From positions 558,001-622,000 of the forward strand of contig JAPFFF010000009.1 of assembly GCA_039105265.1 (NCBI GenBank): a DNA stretch of 64,000 nt, read 5' to 3'. The notes beneath the pieces are model-generated. The model was not told the origin of the DNA. It saw only the letters and a program-made list of their open reading frames with translations, and did not search any database. The stretch is from Tritrichomonas musculus. Its lineage: Eukaryota; Parabasalia; Tritrichomonadida; Tritrichomonadidae. The translations under genes and the position numbers were made by a program. The stretch's first letter is position 1. Each line of letters opens with the position of its first letter. Shown in pieces: positions 31,061-39,232 of the stretch.

Positions 31061-31663
31061 TTATTCTAGTCCATATTGATGTTTGAATGTATGAATATAA
31101 AAAGTAGTTTGTTTATTATTTATATCTCTTGTCATAATACACTTACGCCCACCTTTTAATGTATTTACATGCATTATTCTATATATTTCATTGGTTATCC
31201 TTTCATAAAATATGTCATCATTATAATTATAATAATACTTGTTTTCCCCAAAATATCTTCTTTCATTCCTTAAATCATAATGTGTGATAACAATTGCATC
31301 ATCAGGGATATCGTCAATAAATTCGTATGAAACACCTTTGTTTGATGACTTATTTCTACTGTTATCGCTTACTGATACCCATCGAAGATTTGATGGATGA
31401 TAATCAGTTCTATCTCTATTAAGATGATCTATCATAGGTAAATTATCAGGATTTGGTATAAACTGATTAGCTATAAGTCTATGCTTTCTCACCTGTTTAT
31501 TCCCATTTACACATACACATACATAACCATTACTTTTGTTAGTAAATTCTTTTACTACATAATGGTTGTCTTTTCTTCTAATAGTAAAAGGATACTGTGA
31601 TAATATTTCATAGTCCGGGTATTCGTTTAGAGTAACAAAATCTACAACTTTTTCTTGACTCAT
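31061..31663 (-). CDS. HNH homing endonuclease with NUMOD4-like N-terminus, intact
   Basis: The product has 200 residues. The NUMOD4-like TLNEYPDYEILSQYPFTIRR at the N-terminus is followed by an HNH core with KHRLIANQFI, MIDHLNRDRTDYHPSNLRW and an Asn/Ser-rich end, then a C-terminal domain rich in Tyr and Asn. Family knowledge: these enzymes cut at specific DNA sites and spread themselves. It sits between 29-bp direct repeats in a cassette absent from the same place in unit C. It is the longest HNH protein of the window. Confidence 0.85.
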   Translation of the reverse strand: MSQEKVVDFVTLNEYPDYEILSQYPFTIRRKDNHYVVKEFTNKSNGYVCVCVNGNKQVRKHRLIANQFIPNPDNLPMIDHLNRDRTDYHPSNLRWVSVSDNSRNKSSNKGVSYEFIDDIPDDAIVITHYDLRNERRYFGENKYYYNYNDDIFYERITNEIYRIMHVNTLKGGRKCIMTRDINNKQTTFYIHTFKHQYGLE

Positions 31664-31773
31664 TTTATTTATGTAACAAGAAAATAAAAAATAAAAATAA
31701 AAATAGAATGACCTTAATAACTTTTTGAATAAAAATTTTTATTAAATTTTTGCTTGTGCCGGCATGAGGCGGA

Positions 31774-32319
31774 TCAAACCGGCATGAGGCGGTTCAATTC
31801 TTTTCTTCTTTTATAATAAGTTTTTCTTATTCCACCAATTGTTTTTCTTCTTGCTTTAAAATTTTTTTTGATGTCGATAAGTTTCCCAAAACTTTGAATA
31901 TTGATATTTGTATGAAAAAATTGATTGTACAGATTTATGATTTCTTCTGATGGATATTCTCTTTTTTCAAGAATTTTCAAAAAGTTTCCGAAATCATCTC
32001 GGTCATGGTAACTTTTCCCAAATTCATCTAGTGGGTTTGGAGGTTTTGGATTTCCATGACGGTTTGGATTTGCTGGATGTTCTTCTATTTGTTTTTCTAC
32101 AATTTGATTGATTTCTGCATAAAATTCTTCTTCTGTTGGAGACGTGGCAGGATTCCTTTGTGGTTCATTAAAATCACGGTCTATTTCCCATTCATCAATT
32201 TCATTATTAACAACAAAGTTTTGAAAACTATTATTTAAATTTTGCATGTTTGGTGATAATTGATATTGGGGAGAACCAATAGGAGTATCATGAAGAGGCA
32301 ATTCATTTTCACTTGACAT
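31774..32319 (-). CDS. Conserved protein with C-terminal basic domain, located after the capsid gene
   Basis: The ATG at 32319 (MSSENELPLHD) is chosen; the longer frame starts inside the capsid gene end and the direct repeat. The product has 181 residues. The C-terminal half (FLKILEKREYPSEEIINLYNQFF..., then a Lys/Arg-rich tail) matches the minus-strand gene at 59653-60078 in unit C (SLEKECYPANDILRMYNMFF). The gene is in different surroundings in the two elements, so it has moved. Function unknown. Confidence 0.7.
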   Translation of the reverse strand: MSSENELPLHDTPIGSPQYQLSPNMQNLNNSFQNFVVNNEIDEWEIDRDFNEPQRNPATSPTEEEFYAEINQIVEKQIEEHPANPNRHGNPKPPNPLDEFGKSYHDRDDFGNFLKILEKREYPSEEIINLYNQFFHTNINIQSFGKLIDIKKNFKARRKTIGGIRKTYYKRRKELNRLMPV

Positions 32320-32323
32320 TACA

Positions 32324-32352
32324 AAAATAAAAATGGATGTCAAAACCGTTTT
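32324..32352. repeat. 29-bp direct repeat, copy 2
   Basis: Identical to 30496-30524. It lies between the capsid stop and the ATG at 32319 and so also forms the leader or promoter of that gene. Confidence 0.9.
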
Positions 32353-33926
32353 CATTCTCTAGAGGTCAAATCATAATTTCCAAGGCGAACTAAAGGTGGC
32401 ATACCATTTGGCTGAACAAGAATAGATATAGAAGAATCAAATAAGAGGCATATTAAAGGTGGTGTTTGAACATCTTTTGCATATGTATTGTCACCTGTTT
32501 CTTGTGTTACAATTATTTCAAAATTGATTGGTGACAAAGAGGTTAATCCCTGTTGATAAGTATTATCAGTTTCAGTTGGGAGAGCAATAAAGAAACTTGT
32601 TCGGTCATCAGGATAATTTCCAATAGAGCGTGCGTATGGTTGGTCATTGGTTAATGATGCAACAACTTCTTTATTAAATCCACTCTGTCCTCCATTCATG
32701 TTCATTGCGTTCTGACAATATTCAAGGAACTCTGGGTATTCAACAGTTGTATCAAATGGCTTTGCAGGAATGTTTCCATACCCACCACAGTTTAATTGGA
32801 ATAACTTAAATTGTGGATTCTTAAATACTGTGTGATGGGTATGCTTTTCTGGAAATAGACAAAATATGGAATCAACAAAACGTGGAGTAATGGTACAGGT
32901 GGATTTACAATTCGGATTCTTTAATGGAGCAGTAGTAGTATAGACAGAAAGTGTTTGGGTTGGAAATGTTAGTGGATGAGTTGGGTCAGCATATCTTTGT
33001 ACTAGACTGGAATAAATATTATCTTCTATACCAAAACAAGGAATAATAGATGAACACTCAGTAACTTTATATTCAGTGACTTGAAATGTTCTGTCTTTTG
33101 CTGTTAGTACTTTATTAGCTAAACCTGTATACATAATAATTGGTTCTTTAATGGGTGTAAATTCATTTGTGATGATAGGTAATGTGTATGTTGAATTAAC
33201 AACATTATTATGTTCAAAACTTTTTCCTGGACCCATAGGACAACATACCATACCTTCACATGAAAAGAATAATCGGAGTTCAATCTTGCCTGCAAATGCT
33301 GGAAGGTATTTAATATTTGATAATGGTAAGAACCTTCTTAAATCAATCTTTAGGTGAATTTTATATGTTTTGTCTTTCCATCCTTCGGCCCAATCAACAA
33401 TAAATCCTGTTCTACTGCCTGATCTACCATTCCATATATCTTTATGTCTAGCCTTTGAATATACATCTGCTCTCTTTGTTGTTTCATTGGCACAACATGC
33501 AGTTAGAAATGATTCTTCGCAACCAAAGTTCTGGGTATATATCGTTATTCCGTTAGCTACTATTTCATATTTCTCAACAGCATCTCTAGCATCCTTGAAA
33601 CCAAACCATACTCTATTAAATTGATATTCACCATCAATTGTTTCTTTAACTTCTTGTTCTGCCATTTCTTTAATCTTTACCTCCATGTCAGCTCTAATAA
33701 ATCCATTATATATATCTGCTGTATTGTTTGTGTTAGGTGATATAATTGCACTTGTATATGAACCTTGAGGTATTGGAGGCGATGGAGAATATGATGTTTG
33801 TGGACTAATTGTGTATTGCTTGTTGGTATCAGACAAGGCTATACAATTATCAACAATATCAAAATAGCTAGCAATTTGGGTACATGTTTCAGCTGACGTC
33901 CTTAGTTCAATTTCTGGATTTAACAT
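32352..33926 (-). CDS. Major capsid protein (double jelly-roll type) of element A
   Basis: The product has 524 residues from the ATG at 33926 (MLNPEIELRTSAE), which matches the start in C; the upstream ATG is ignored. Shared blocks with the C protein include TCTQIASYFD, SYSPSPPI, VWFGFKDARDAVEKYEIVANG, CEESFLTACCAN, RHKDIW, FLEYCQNAMNMNG and SFFIALPTETD.TYQQGL. This is the pattern of Maverick capsid proteins with predicted double jelly-roll folds. It is co-directional with the ATPase, integrase and penton-like genes, consistent with a virion operon-like block. The gene is intact. Confidence 0.85.
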   Translation of the reverse strand: MLNPEIELRTSAETCTQIASYFDIVDNCIALSDTNKQYTISPQTSYSPSPPIPQGSYTSAIISPNTNNTADIYNGFIRADMEVKIKEMAEQEVKETIDGEYQFNRVWFGFKDARDAVEKYEIVANGITIYTQNFGCEESFLTACCANETTKRADVYSKARHKDIWNGRSGSRTGFIVDWAEGWKDKTYKIHLKIDLRRFLPLSNIKYLPAFAGKIELRLFFSCEGMVCCPMGPGKSFEHNNVVNSTYTLPIITNEFTPIKEPIIMYTGLANKVLTAKDRTFQVTEYKVTECSSIIPCFGIEDNIYSSLVQRYADPTHPLTFPTQTLSVYTTTAPLKNPNCKSTCTITPRFVDSIFCLFPEKHTHHTVFKNPQFKLFQLNCGGYGNIPAKPFDTTVEYPEFLEYCQNAMNMNGGQSGFNKEVVASLTNDQPYARSIGNYPDDRTSFFIALPTETDNTYQQGLTSLSPINFEIIVTQETGDNTYAKDVQTPPLICLLFDSSISILVQPNGMPPLVRLGNYDLTSRE

Positions 33927-33957
33927 ATTTTCTTTTGAGAAAAATAATAAAAGCAAA

Positions 33958-34508
33958 TTAAATCATATCAGAGAAAATATTATTTCGTCTTCTACGAATA
34001 GGTTGAGGTGGGATTTCTGGTATTGGTTCCTCTTCTGATTCGTCTTCAAAATTGTTGGGCTCTTGGACTTCTTGGCTCAAGGCGTTTATGTATTGTGGCT
34101 GAGTATACTGTGGATAATATGGTTTTCTCATTTGTTTTTGTATTACATCTTTTATCATTTTCTTCTGTTCTTTCTTTGCCTTTTCGTTTTTAAACTCTTC
34201 GCCTAATAGCTTTAATTGGTTTAATATTTCTATATTTATTGTTGGATCATATACTTGTTTTGGTTGTTCTTCAATTATTGGTTTTTTGGGTATTGGCTTT
34301 TTTCTGCTGGTTCTTCTGGTGGGTCGGAATTCTGACCAACAGCTTTTTCTTCAATCGTTTCTGTTTTAGTTAAAGGTTCTTTACGTGGGCGAACAATATA
34401 CTTACCCTCTTTTTTTGTAGGAAATACTTCATATTCTGGATCCTCTCGTCCATTCAGCCACTTTTGTATTACCTGTAATCTTTTGCTTTGTGGTACTCTT
34501 TTGCTCAT
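33958..34508 (-). pseudogene. Scaffold-like virion protein of element A, one frameshift
   Basis: The start at 34508 gives MSKRVPQSKRLQVIQKWLNG, as in C. A run of six A near 34304 shifts the frame by one; the second frame continues with VYDPTINIEILNQLKLLGEE, KKEQKKMIKDV and ends RRRRNNIFSDMI. The C homologue (54807-55343) is intact over the same order. Both ends are conserved (WLNG...PE.EV.PTKK; RR..IF.DM), suggesting binding sites. A scaffold or minor virion role is an inference from its place beside the capsid gene. Confidence 0.75.
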
Positions 34509-34545
34509 TTAAATTGATAAAAAATGTTAATATTTGGACGAGTTT

Positions 34546-35067
34546 TCATTTCTTTGTTTTTCTTGATTTCTTTCTCTTTCTTTTATTCAATCTTGCTATA
34601 TGTGCTTCTGCTTCGTCCACGTATTTATTCCTACCTTGATATATTTTATAGGCAGCTGGCTTCCTTGAATAATGAATTCTAGGGAAATCTGCATACATTA
34701 CACCATTTCCTAATGGATTTGGTTGTCTTTCTGCTATATTCTTTTCTAATGCTGCCTTTACTTCTCCTTCTTTTATTCCACTTGCTATTGTTGTCAATCC
34801 TTTACCTATACCTATTGCTGCTGGATTACCCGTTATTGTTCCAAAAGCTTGTGTTGCTCCCCCTACTGTATTTAATATTGGTGCCTTATTTTTCCAAGCC
34901 CATTTACCAGCTTTACCAACTGCACCATCGCCAATGAATTTACTTACTTTCCCAACACCAGATTTTACAGAATTCCATGCGTTATTTATAAATTTCCCAA
35001 AAGTACCACCTGATCCTTGAGCAGAAGATTGTATATATTTTTCAGAATCGATTGTTCCTGAAGGCAT
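34546..35067 (-). CDS. Gly-rich amphipathic virion protein, adenovirus pVI-like by analogy
   Basis: The product has 173 residues. The N-terminal half has Gly/Ala/Ser-rich amphipathic segments (GSGGTFGKFINNAWNSVKSG, GGATQAFGTITGNPAAIGIG), and the C-terminus is strongly basic (RLNKRKRKKSRKTKK). It lies between the ATPase and the scaffold-like gene, as does the 137-residue protein in C. Small membrane-active minor capsid proteins have this look, but there is no direct sequence proof. Confidence 0.6.
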   Translation of the reverse strand: MPSGTIDSEKYIQSSAQGSGGTFGKFINNAWNSVKSGVGKVSKFIGDGAVGKAGKWAWKNKAPILNTVGGATQAFGTITGNPAAIGIGKGLTTIASGIKEGEVKAALEKNIAERQPNPLGNGVMYADFPRIHYSRKPAAYKIYQGRNKYVDEAEAHIARLNKRKRKKSRKTKK

Positions 35068-35084
35068 TTAATTTACAAATAAAA

Positions 35085-35942
35085 CTACTTTTCAAAGTAA
35101 TACTTATTTGCGGTAATATTGCATACGAATCTGTCATGAAGATCTCTATGCTGTAAATATTCTTTTACCGTCTTCTTGATATTAAGGTTGTTATTTGTTT
35201 GTTGAAGCAAGGAAGTAAAATCTTCTTCTGAGTATCCACTATAGCATATGATATCCGTGGCCAATCTTTTTGCATTTATGTGTACGAATCTGATTGTCTG
35301 AATAGCCATGATGCAGGTAATATTATAATGTCTTGTCTTGGTTAATAGTCTAAGGAATTCTGTATTATTATGTGTTAACAAATCGCTTCCTGCACAGTCA
35401 TCCAATATTATTAGTGTGTTATATGGGTAAGATGATGTTTGGTATTTTACTAACTTATTGGCTATATATACTATTCTATCATCTATTTCTTGGAGGGAGT
35501 GCTTGTTTATAAGTCTCTGCATTTCTTCGTTTGTTTCCTTCATTTTCGATATTACATGTTTAACCATTGCATAATATTTTATTTTTCTTTTGAGGTGTTT
35601 CTTTAGGTAATCCATCAATTGGGCTTCATTAAGATATACTATTGGTGTCTTTACCTCTTTACTCATTGCCTCAGCCGTTTTGTCCATTTTGCCACTTGTT
35701 GAACAGAATATTATTTTTTGATAGTACGGGTGCTTAAATAGACGTTCAGTAATGAGTATGTGAGACCACAACCAATAACTTTTTCCAGCACCAGGACGTC
35801 CAATAAGAAAATAAATTCCATTCGTACTAAAAGAATAGGAAGGATGTAATGGCTTCATCAATGCTCCCTCTATCTCTTTCTGGTTCTTCTTCATTGTCTT
35901 TTGGATTAAGGATTCCACTTCTTTTATTATTTGTTTAGACAT
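35085..35942 (-). CDS. FtsK/HerA-type genome-packaging ATPase of element A
   Basis: The product has 285 residues. Walker A GRPGAGKS is at 48-55, Walker B LIILDD at about 177-182 with CAGSD after it, and an FTSLLQQTNN...end domain follows. It is highly similar along its length to the ATPase of unit C. Family knowledge: it hydrolyses ATP to move the genome into the capsid. It is intact, 10 bases after the integrase stop, and co-oriented with it. Confidence 0.92.
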   Translation of the reverse strand: MSKQIIKEVESLIQKTMKKNQKEIEGALMKPLHPSYSFSTNGIYFLIGRPGAGKSYWLWSHILITERLFKHPYYQKIIFCSTSGKMDKTAEAMSKEVKTPIVYLNEAQLMDYLKKHLKRKIKYYAMVKHVISKMKETNEEMQRLINKHSLQEIDDRIVYIANKLVKYQTSSYPYNTLIILDDCAGSDLLTHNNTEFLRLLTKTRHYNITCIMAIQTIRFVHINAKRLATDIICYSGYSEEDFTSLLQQTNNNLNIKKTVKEYLQHRDLHDRFVCNITANKYYFEK

Positions 35943-35952
35943 TTATTTGTGG

Positions 35953-37038
35953 TTAAATCCATTTCTTTATATTGTTGGGTATATTTTTCTTCTTTGACCA
36001 GTAATCCACTTCAAGATTAGATAGCTTTGTTGGAGCACCTTCTCGTAAATTTTTAGCCGGTATGATGTCTTCTGTACCTTCGCTGTATTTAATTTTATAT
36101 TTGTTCTTTGTTGTATCATAAGAAATAATCTTCTCCACAATACCTCTCTTGCCTCCCTTAAGTGTTTGTGCAATATTTTTGTTTTGTGTCTTGATTAACC
36201 TATAACCAGGGAGTTTGTCTATTGACTCATCTTTGGACTTAATTATAAATTGGTTCCCAGCCTTTGAATCAACTATATATGCTTCCTTGCTTACCTTGTT
36301 CCTGCGCTTCGAAAATGGCTCCTTAGCCTGAATAATTCTAACTCTATCATTTGGCTTAAAGTCATATGGATTGTTTTGCGACTTGGTTTTTACATATTCT
36401 TTTTCATCTTTCTCTGTCATCTCGTTTGGTATCTTATAGTCCAATGATCTGTGGGGAGAATTGTTGTATGAATCTATTAAACTATCCATTTCTTTCTCAT
36501 TGATGAACCTGTTCTCGCCTACCATGTCTCTAATCGTTCTCATGAACCTATTTATGATACCTAGTACATTATGATTATTATCCTCGGTAGTAGTGTAAAC
36601 AATATTTTTGGTCTTCATCAACTGTAATACATCATTGGACAAGTAAGCAGCATCCTGATCTGATGTTATCGAATAGACATCTGGCTCATCCTCAAAAAAT
36701 TTATTTAATGCCTGGGCTACCTCTTTTGCACCTTTCCCCTTCATTGGATAACAATATGCTTTTCTTGTGTTAATATTAATTAACATCAAATAGTTGAGAC
36801 CATCCTTTGTCTTATCATTGATGAATGTGTCCATTTGATATCCCCCAGAGTGTTTAGAATAGATATTCATAAACTTTGCCTTTGGTACCTTTACATCATG
36901 TACTATCTTCCTTAAATAATCTAATGCGGCTTCTTCTGTGAATCCATATCGTTTTGCGAGTGGAACAAATTTAGATGCAGATCTCCAAGGAAAAAAAGAA
37001 TGAATCTCATTAATTGTCTTAAAATGCTTTTTGTTCAT
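35953..37038 (-). CDS. Retrovirus-like integrase of element A, third catalytic residue is Asn
   Basis: The product has 361 residues. The RNase H-fold core has D70 (YQMDTFI) and D127 (SITSDQDAAY). The position 36 residues further, which carries the catalytic Glu in DD35E integrases, is N163 (LGIINRFMRTIRD). The C-terminal part has an SH3-like barrel (GGKRGIVEKIISYDTTKNKYKIKYSEG) that could bind DNA or chromatin. No HHCC zinc finger is evident in the N-terminus. The same Asn occurs in C, so it is a lineage trait and not a chance mutation. It would insert the element via the terminal repeats. Confidence 0.88.
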   Translation of the reverse strand: MNKKHFKTINEIHSFFPWRSASKFVPLAKRYGFTEEAALDYLRKIVHDVKVPKAKFMNIYSKHSGGYQMDTFINDKTKDGLNYLMLININTRKAYCYPMKGKGAKEVAQALNKFFEDEPDVYSITSDQDAAYLSNDVLQLMKTKNIVYTTTEDNNHNVLGIINRFMRTIRDMVGENRFINEKEMDSLIDSYNNSPHRSLDYKIPNEMTEKDEKEYVKTKSQNNPYDFKPNDRVRIIQAKEPFSKRRNKVSKEAYIVDSKAGNQFIIKSKDESIDKLPGYRLIKTQNKNIAQTLKGGKRGIVEKIISYDTTKNKYKIKYSEGTEDIIPAKNLREGAPTKLSNLEVDYWSKKKNIPNNIKKWI

Positions 37039-37049
37039 TTAAATTAGTC

Positions 37050-38375
37050 TTAAATGTAAAGCATCTTCTTAAATGGTAATAATTGCATTTCAATGACAAA
37101 TGATTCATTGTTTGGTACCAGAACAGGAATATTATTATGACGCCCTGAATTGAATTCTACCCAAAATCTTTGATCTGTTGAGTTTAGCTTGAAGTACTTG
37201 ATTGGGTAAAAGTCTATTTGACTATTGCCTAAATAATGTTTATTTGACTGCTCAGCTAATGAAGAGTATATTGAACACGAATGTCTATCCCAAACATTTT
37301 TAAACTTTATTTCCCTCATCCATTTACCTTCATATCTAATAACCTCCCCATCTTTATCCTTGACAGGTTTTTCAGGATCCATATAATCCCATGGGTTATT
37401 ATTAAAATCTTCATAACCTATATTGAATACATCATTAAAATCATATCGTCTATATGGTGAAAGATCATCTTTTGGTCTTACTCTAAAACTTATTGATAGG
37501 TCAACATAATAGTTTTTATATTTACTGCCTTGAAGTATCTCTCCATTAGTTGGTGAATAGAATATTTCTGTAAAATGATTCTCCGAATAATTATAATAAC
37601 CATCTGTTTGTACATCTCTTTGTCTTAGTCCTTCTTTTTCTTCAATAAATGTAGGTTTCTGTTCACTTAACTTGATTTCTTCTCTTATTTTTTCCATTTC
37701 TTTTTGAACATAGCGTCTGAGGTTTATATTCATTTTATCATCTTCATTCTTTTTATCTAATTCTTCTTGTAGCTTAGCTTTCACTTTTTCATCTTTCTCA
37801 TTAAATATTTTATTTGTGAGGTCTTCTATTACTTTTTGCAAATCTTGATATTCAGTAACTAAATTAGAATATTTTGTGCTTAATTTTAGTTCTTGGTTAT
37901 CGAAATTAAAATTGTGTTCTTTATTGATTATATCCGCACCAATATTAAACTCCGTAAATTTTGCCTCAATAGCAGCTCTCATATCATTCCATATTTCTCG
38001 CAAATCATTTTCTCTATTTAGCCAAGAATTTATATTAATGAATACTTCACTCTTTTGGTCATTGACGAGGCAGTCGAATAATTGTTCATATGAAAATTGG
38101 GGATTATCATGTTTAAGCTTATCAAATTCGTTTCGTCTATATTTTCTAACTCCAAGAGTAAATTCTATTTTTCTACTTCGGGCTAACATAAAAATCCTTC
38201 TCACACCTACAATTGATTCCCCTCTATTTGAAGTACACCATTCTTGAGGAAAATTAAAGTAATATCGATTTGGTTTACTTATATCTCGTTCCCCATCTTC
38301 TAAAAAATATACATATTCAATTGGTATAGGTGTTGGTTCTTCTGCCGGATTAAGTGTTGGATACATTTTAATCAT
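37050..38375 (-). CDS. Penton-like minor capsid protein with coiled-coil insertion
   Basis: The product has 441 residues from the ATG at 38375 (MIKMYPTLNP), only about 20 bases inside the terminal repeat. FLEDGERD..KPNRYYFNFPQEW and NRGESI.GVR at the N-terminus and KYFKLNSTDQRFWVEF...ESFVIEMQLLPF at the C-terminus match the 333-residue protein of C. The extra residues are a charged coiled coil (LVTEYQDLQKVIEDL...KKNEDDK) in the middle. By size, position and beta-rich ends it is the likely single jelly-roll pentamer protein. No protease gene precedes it, unlike in C. Confidence 0.7.
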   Translation of the reverse strand: MIKMYPTLNPAEEPTPIPIEYVYFLEDGERDISKPNRYYFNFPQEWCTSNRGESIVGVRRIFMLARSRKIEFTLGVRKYRRNEFDKLKHDNPQFSYEQLFDCLVNDQKSEVFININSWLNRENDLREIWNDMRAAIEAKFTEFNIGADIINKEHNFNFDNQELKLSTKYSNLVTEYQDLQKVIEDLTNKIFNEKDEKVKAKLQEELDKKNEDDKMNINLRRYVQKEMEKIREEIKLSEQKPTFIEEKEGLRQRDVQTDGYYNYSENHFTEIFYSPTNGEILQGSKYKNYYVDLSISFRVRPKDDLSPYRRYDFNDVFNIGYEDFNNNPWDYMDPEKPVKDKDGEVIRYEGKWMREIKFKNVWDRHSCSIYSSLAEQSNKHYLGNSQIDFYPIKYFKLNSTDQRFWVEFNSGRHNNIPVLVPNNESFVIEMQLLPFKKMLYI

Positions 38376-38394
38376 AATAAAATACCTATATCTC

Positions 38395-38601
38395 GATATT
38401 TTTTCGGGTGTAGAATTCAAAAACTACTCCATACCTTGGAAATGACATTGGGGAATAGTGAAAGTAGAGAGTGTGTACTTACGATAGGTTTTCAGAGGGT
38501 ATTTGGCCGGGTAGCGAGGCCCAAGCGAAGGTGTACCTGAGCTTGGTGGCGAGCAGTGTAGGCGGTGGCGAAGTATGAGACACCGCTTATACTATACTAC
38601 T
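38395..38601. repeat. Right terminal inverted repeat of element A (207 bp)
   Basis: Inverted copy of 8723-8929; it ends ...TATACTATACTACT and is followed by CGATT. It carries the same nested palindrome at 38521-38546. Confidence 0.95.
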
Positions 38602-38606
38602 CGATT
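38602..38606. repeat. Right target-site duplication of element A (CGATT)
   Basis: Matches 8718-8722. Confidence 0.9.
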
Positions 38607-39232
38607 TGGAATAAAAGTTTCTCTCTTTTCAGGTATTCGAGGAGGTAAAGTAGGAGTTGGCATCTCAAATGAATCACTTAAAGATGGTCCAATATCTACT
38701 TCAATAGGCTTTATAACAGGATTTATTTTCTTTAATTCAATAGGAGTCTCTTTAATTTTTTCTTCTCGTAATGGAGCATTATTTCGAGCTCTTTTAGGTA
38801 ATTTTTTATTTCCTTTCTTTGTCTTGATAGTAACCTTTTTATCTCTAGGAATAGGTAATAAATCACTCTTTTTTCTGGATGTTTTAGGCATTTTAAAAAT
38901 CGATAAATTGATTTCTGTATCTTTTTTGTTTGATAATGACTCTATTTTCTCGATTGGATTATTATCTTTTGTGATAATTGTCGGAGAAGTTAATGGTTTG
39001 ATTTCTGGGAATTTGAAATCTGGAGTTGTTGATATTTTTTTGGATTCATGATTTGTTCTTTTAATGATGGTTCAGGCTTTTTTTCATCCCATTTTTCTGT
39101 CTTTAATCTATTTACTCTATCTTTATCCATCATCCATTTTCGTATAGAAACAGGAGGTTCAAAATCATTATGAGGTCTTAACGGTTTTGTAAAATCAAAA
39201 TTTAAATTTATTATCTGATTTGTTTGAATCAA
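38602..39232 (-). pseudogene. 5' part of the unit D gene split by element A (one frameshift)
   Basis: From the ATG at 39232 the frame reads MIQTNQIINLNFDF..., has FEPPVSI, which resembles the PPVSI motif of the small virion genes in A and C, and shifts at a run of seven A near 39045. The other frame continues through KMPKTSRKKSDL to the CGATT at 38602-38606. The 3' part lies at 8516-8722. Basic Lys/Arg-rich stretches alternate with Pro-rich ones. A virion or DNA-associated role is possible. Confidence 0.75.

Larger units (their letters stand above)
8723..38601. mobile_element. Element A: Maverick/Polinton, composite, 29.9 kb
   Basis: Near-identical 207-bp terminal inverted repeats with AG...CT ends, a 5-bp target duplication, and the Maverick gene set (polymerase B, DDE-type integrase, packaging ATPase, major capsid, penton-like protein) define it. 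The near-perfect repeats and the clean duplication suggest a recent insertion. Its length is well above the usual 15-20 kb, and a second type of terminal repeat at 24130-24348 points to a nested element (unit B) in the left half. No cysteine protease gene is present in the right half, unlike unit C. Confidence 0.9.

Noticed and set aside
34290-34310. Programmed -1 frameshift in the A scaffold-like gene
   Set aside because: The six-A run does not form a canonical slippery heptamer in the zero frame, and the homologue in C is in a single frame; an indel or sequencing slip is more likely.
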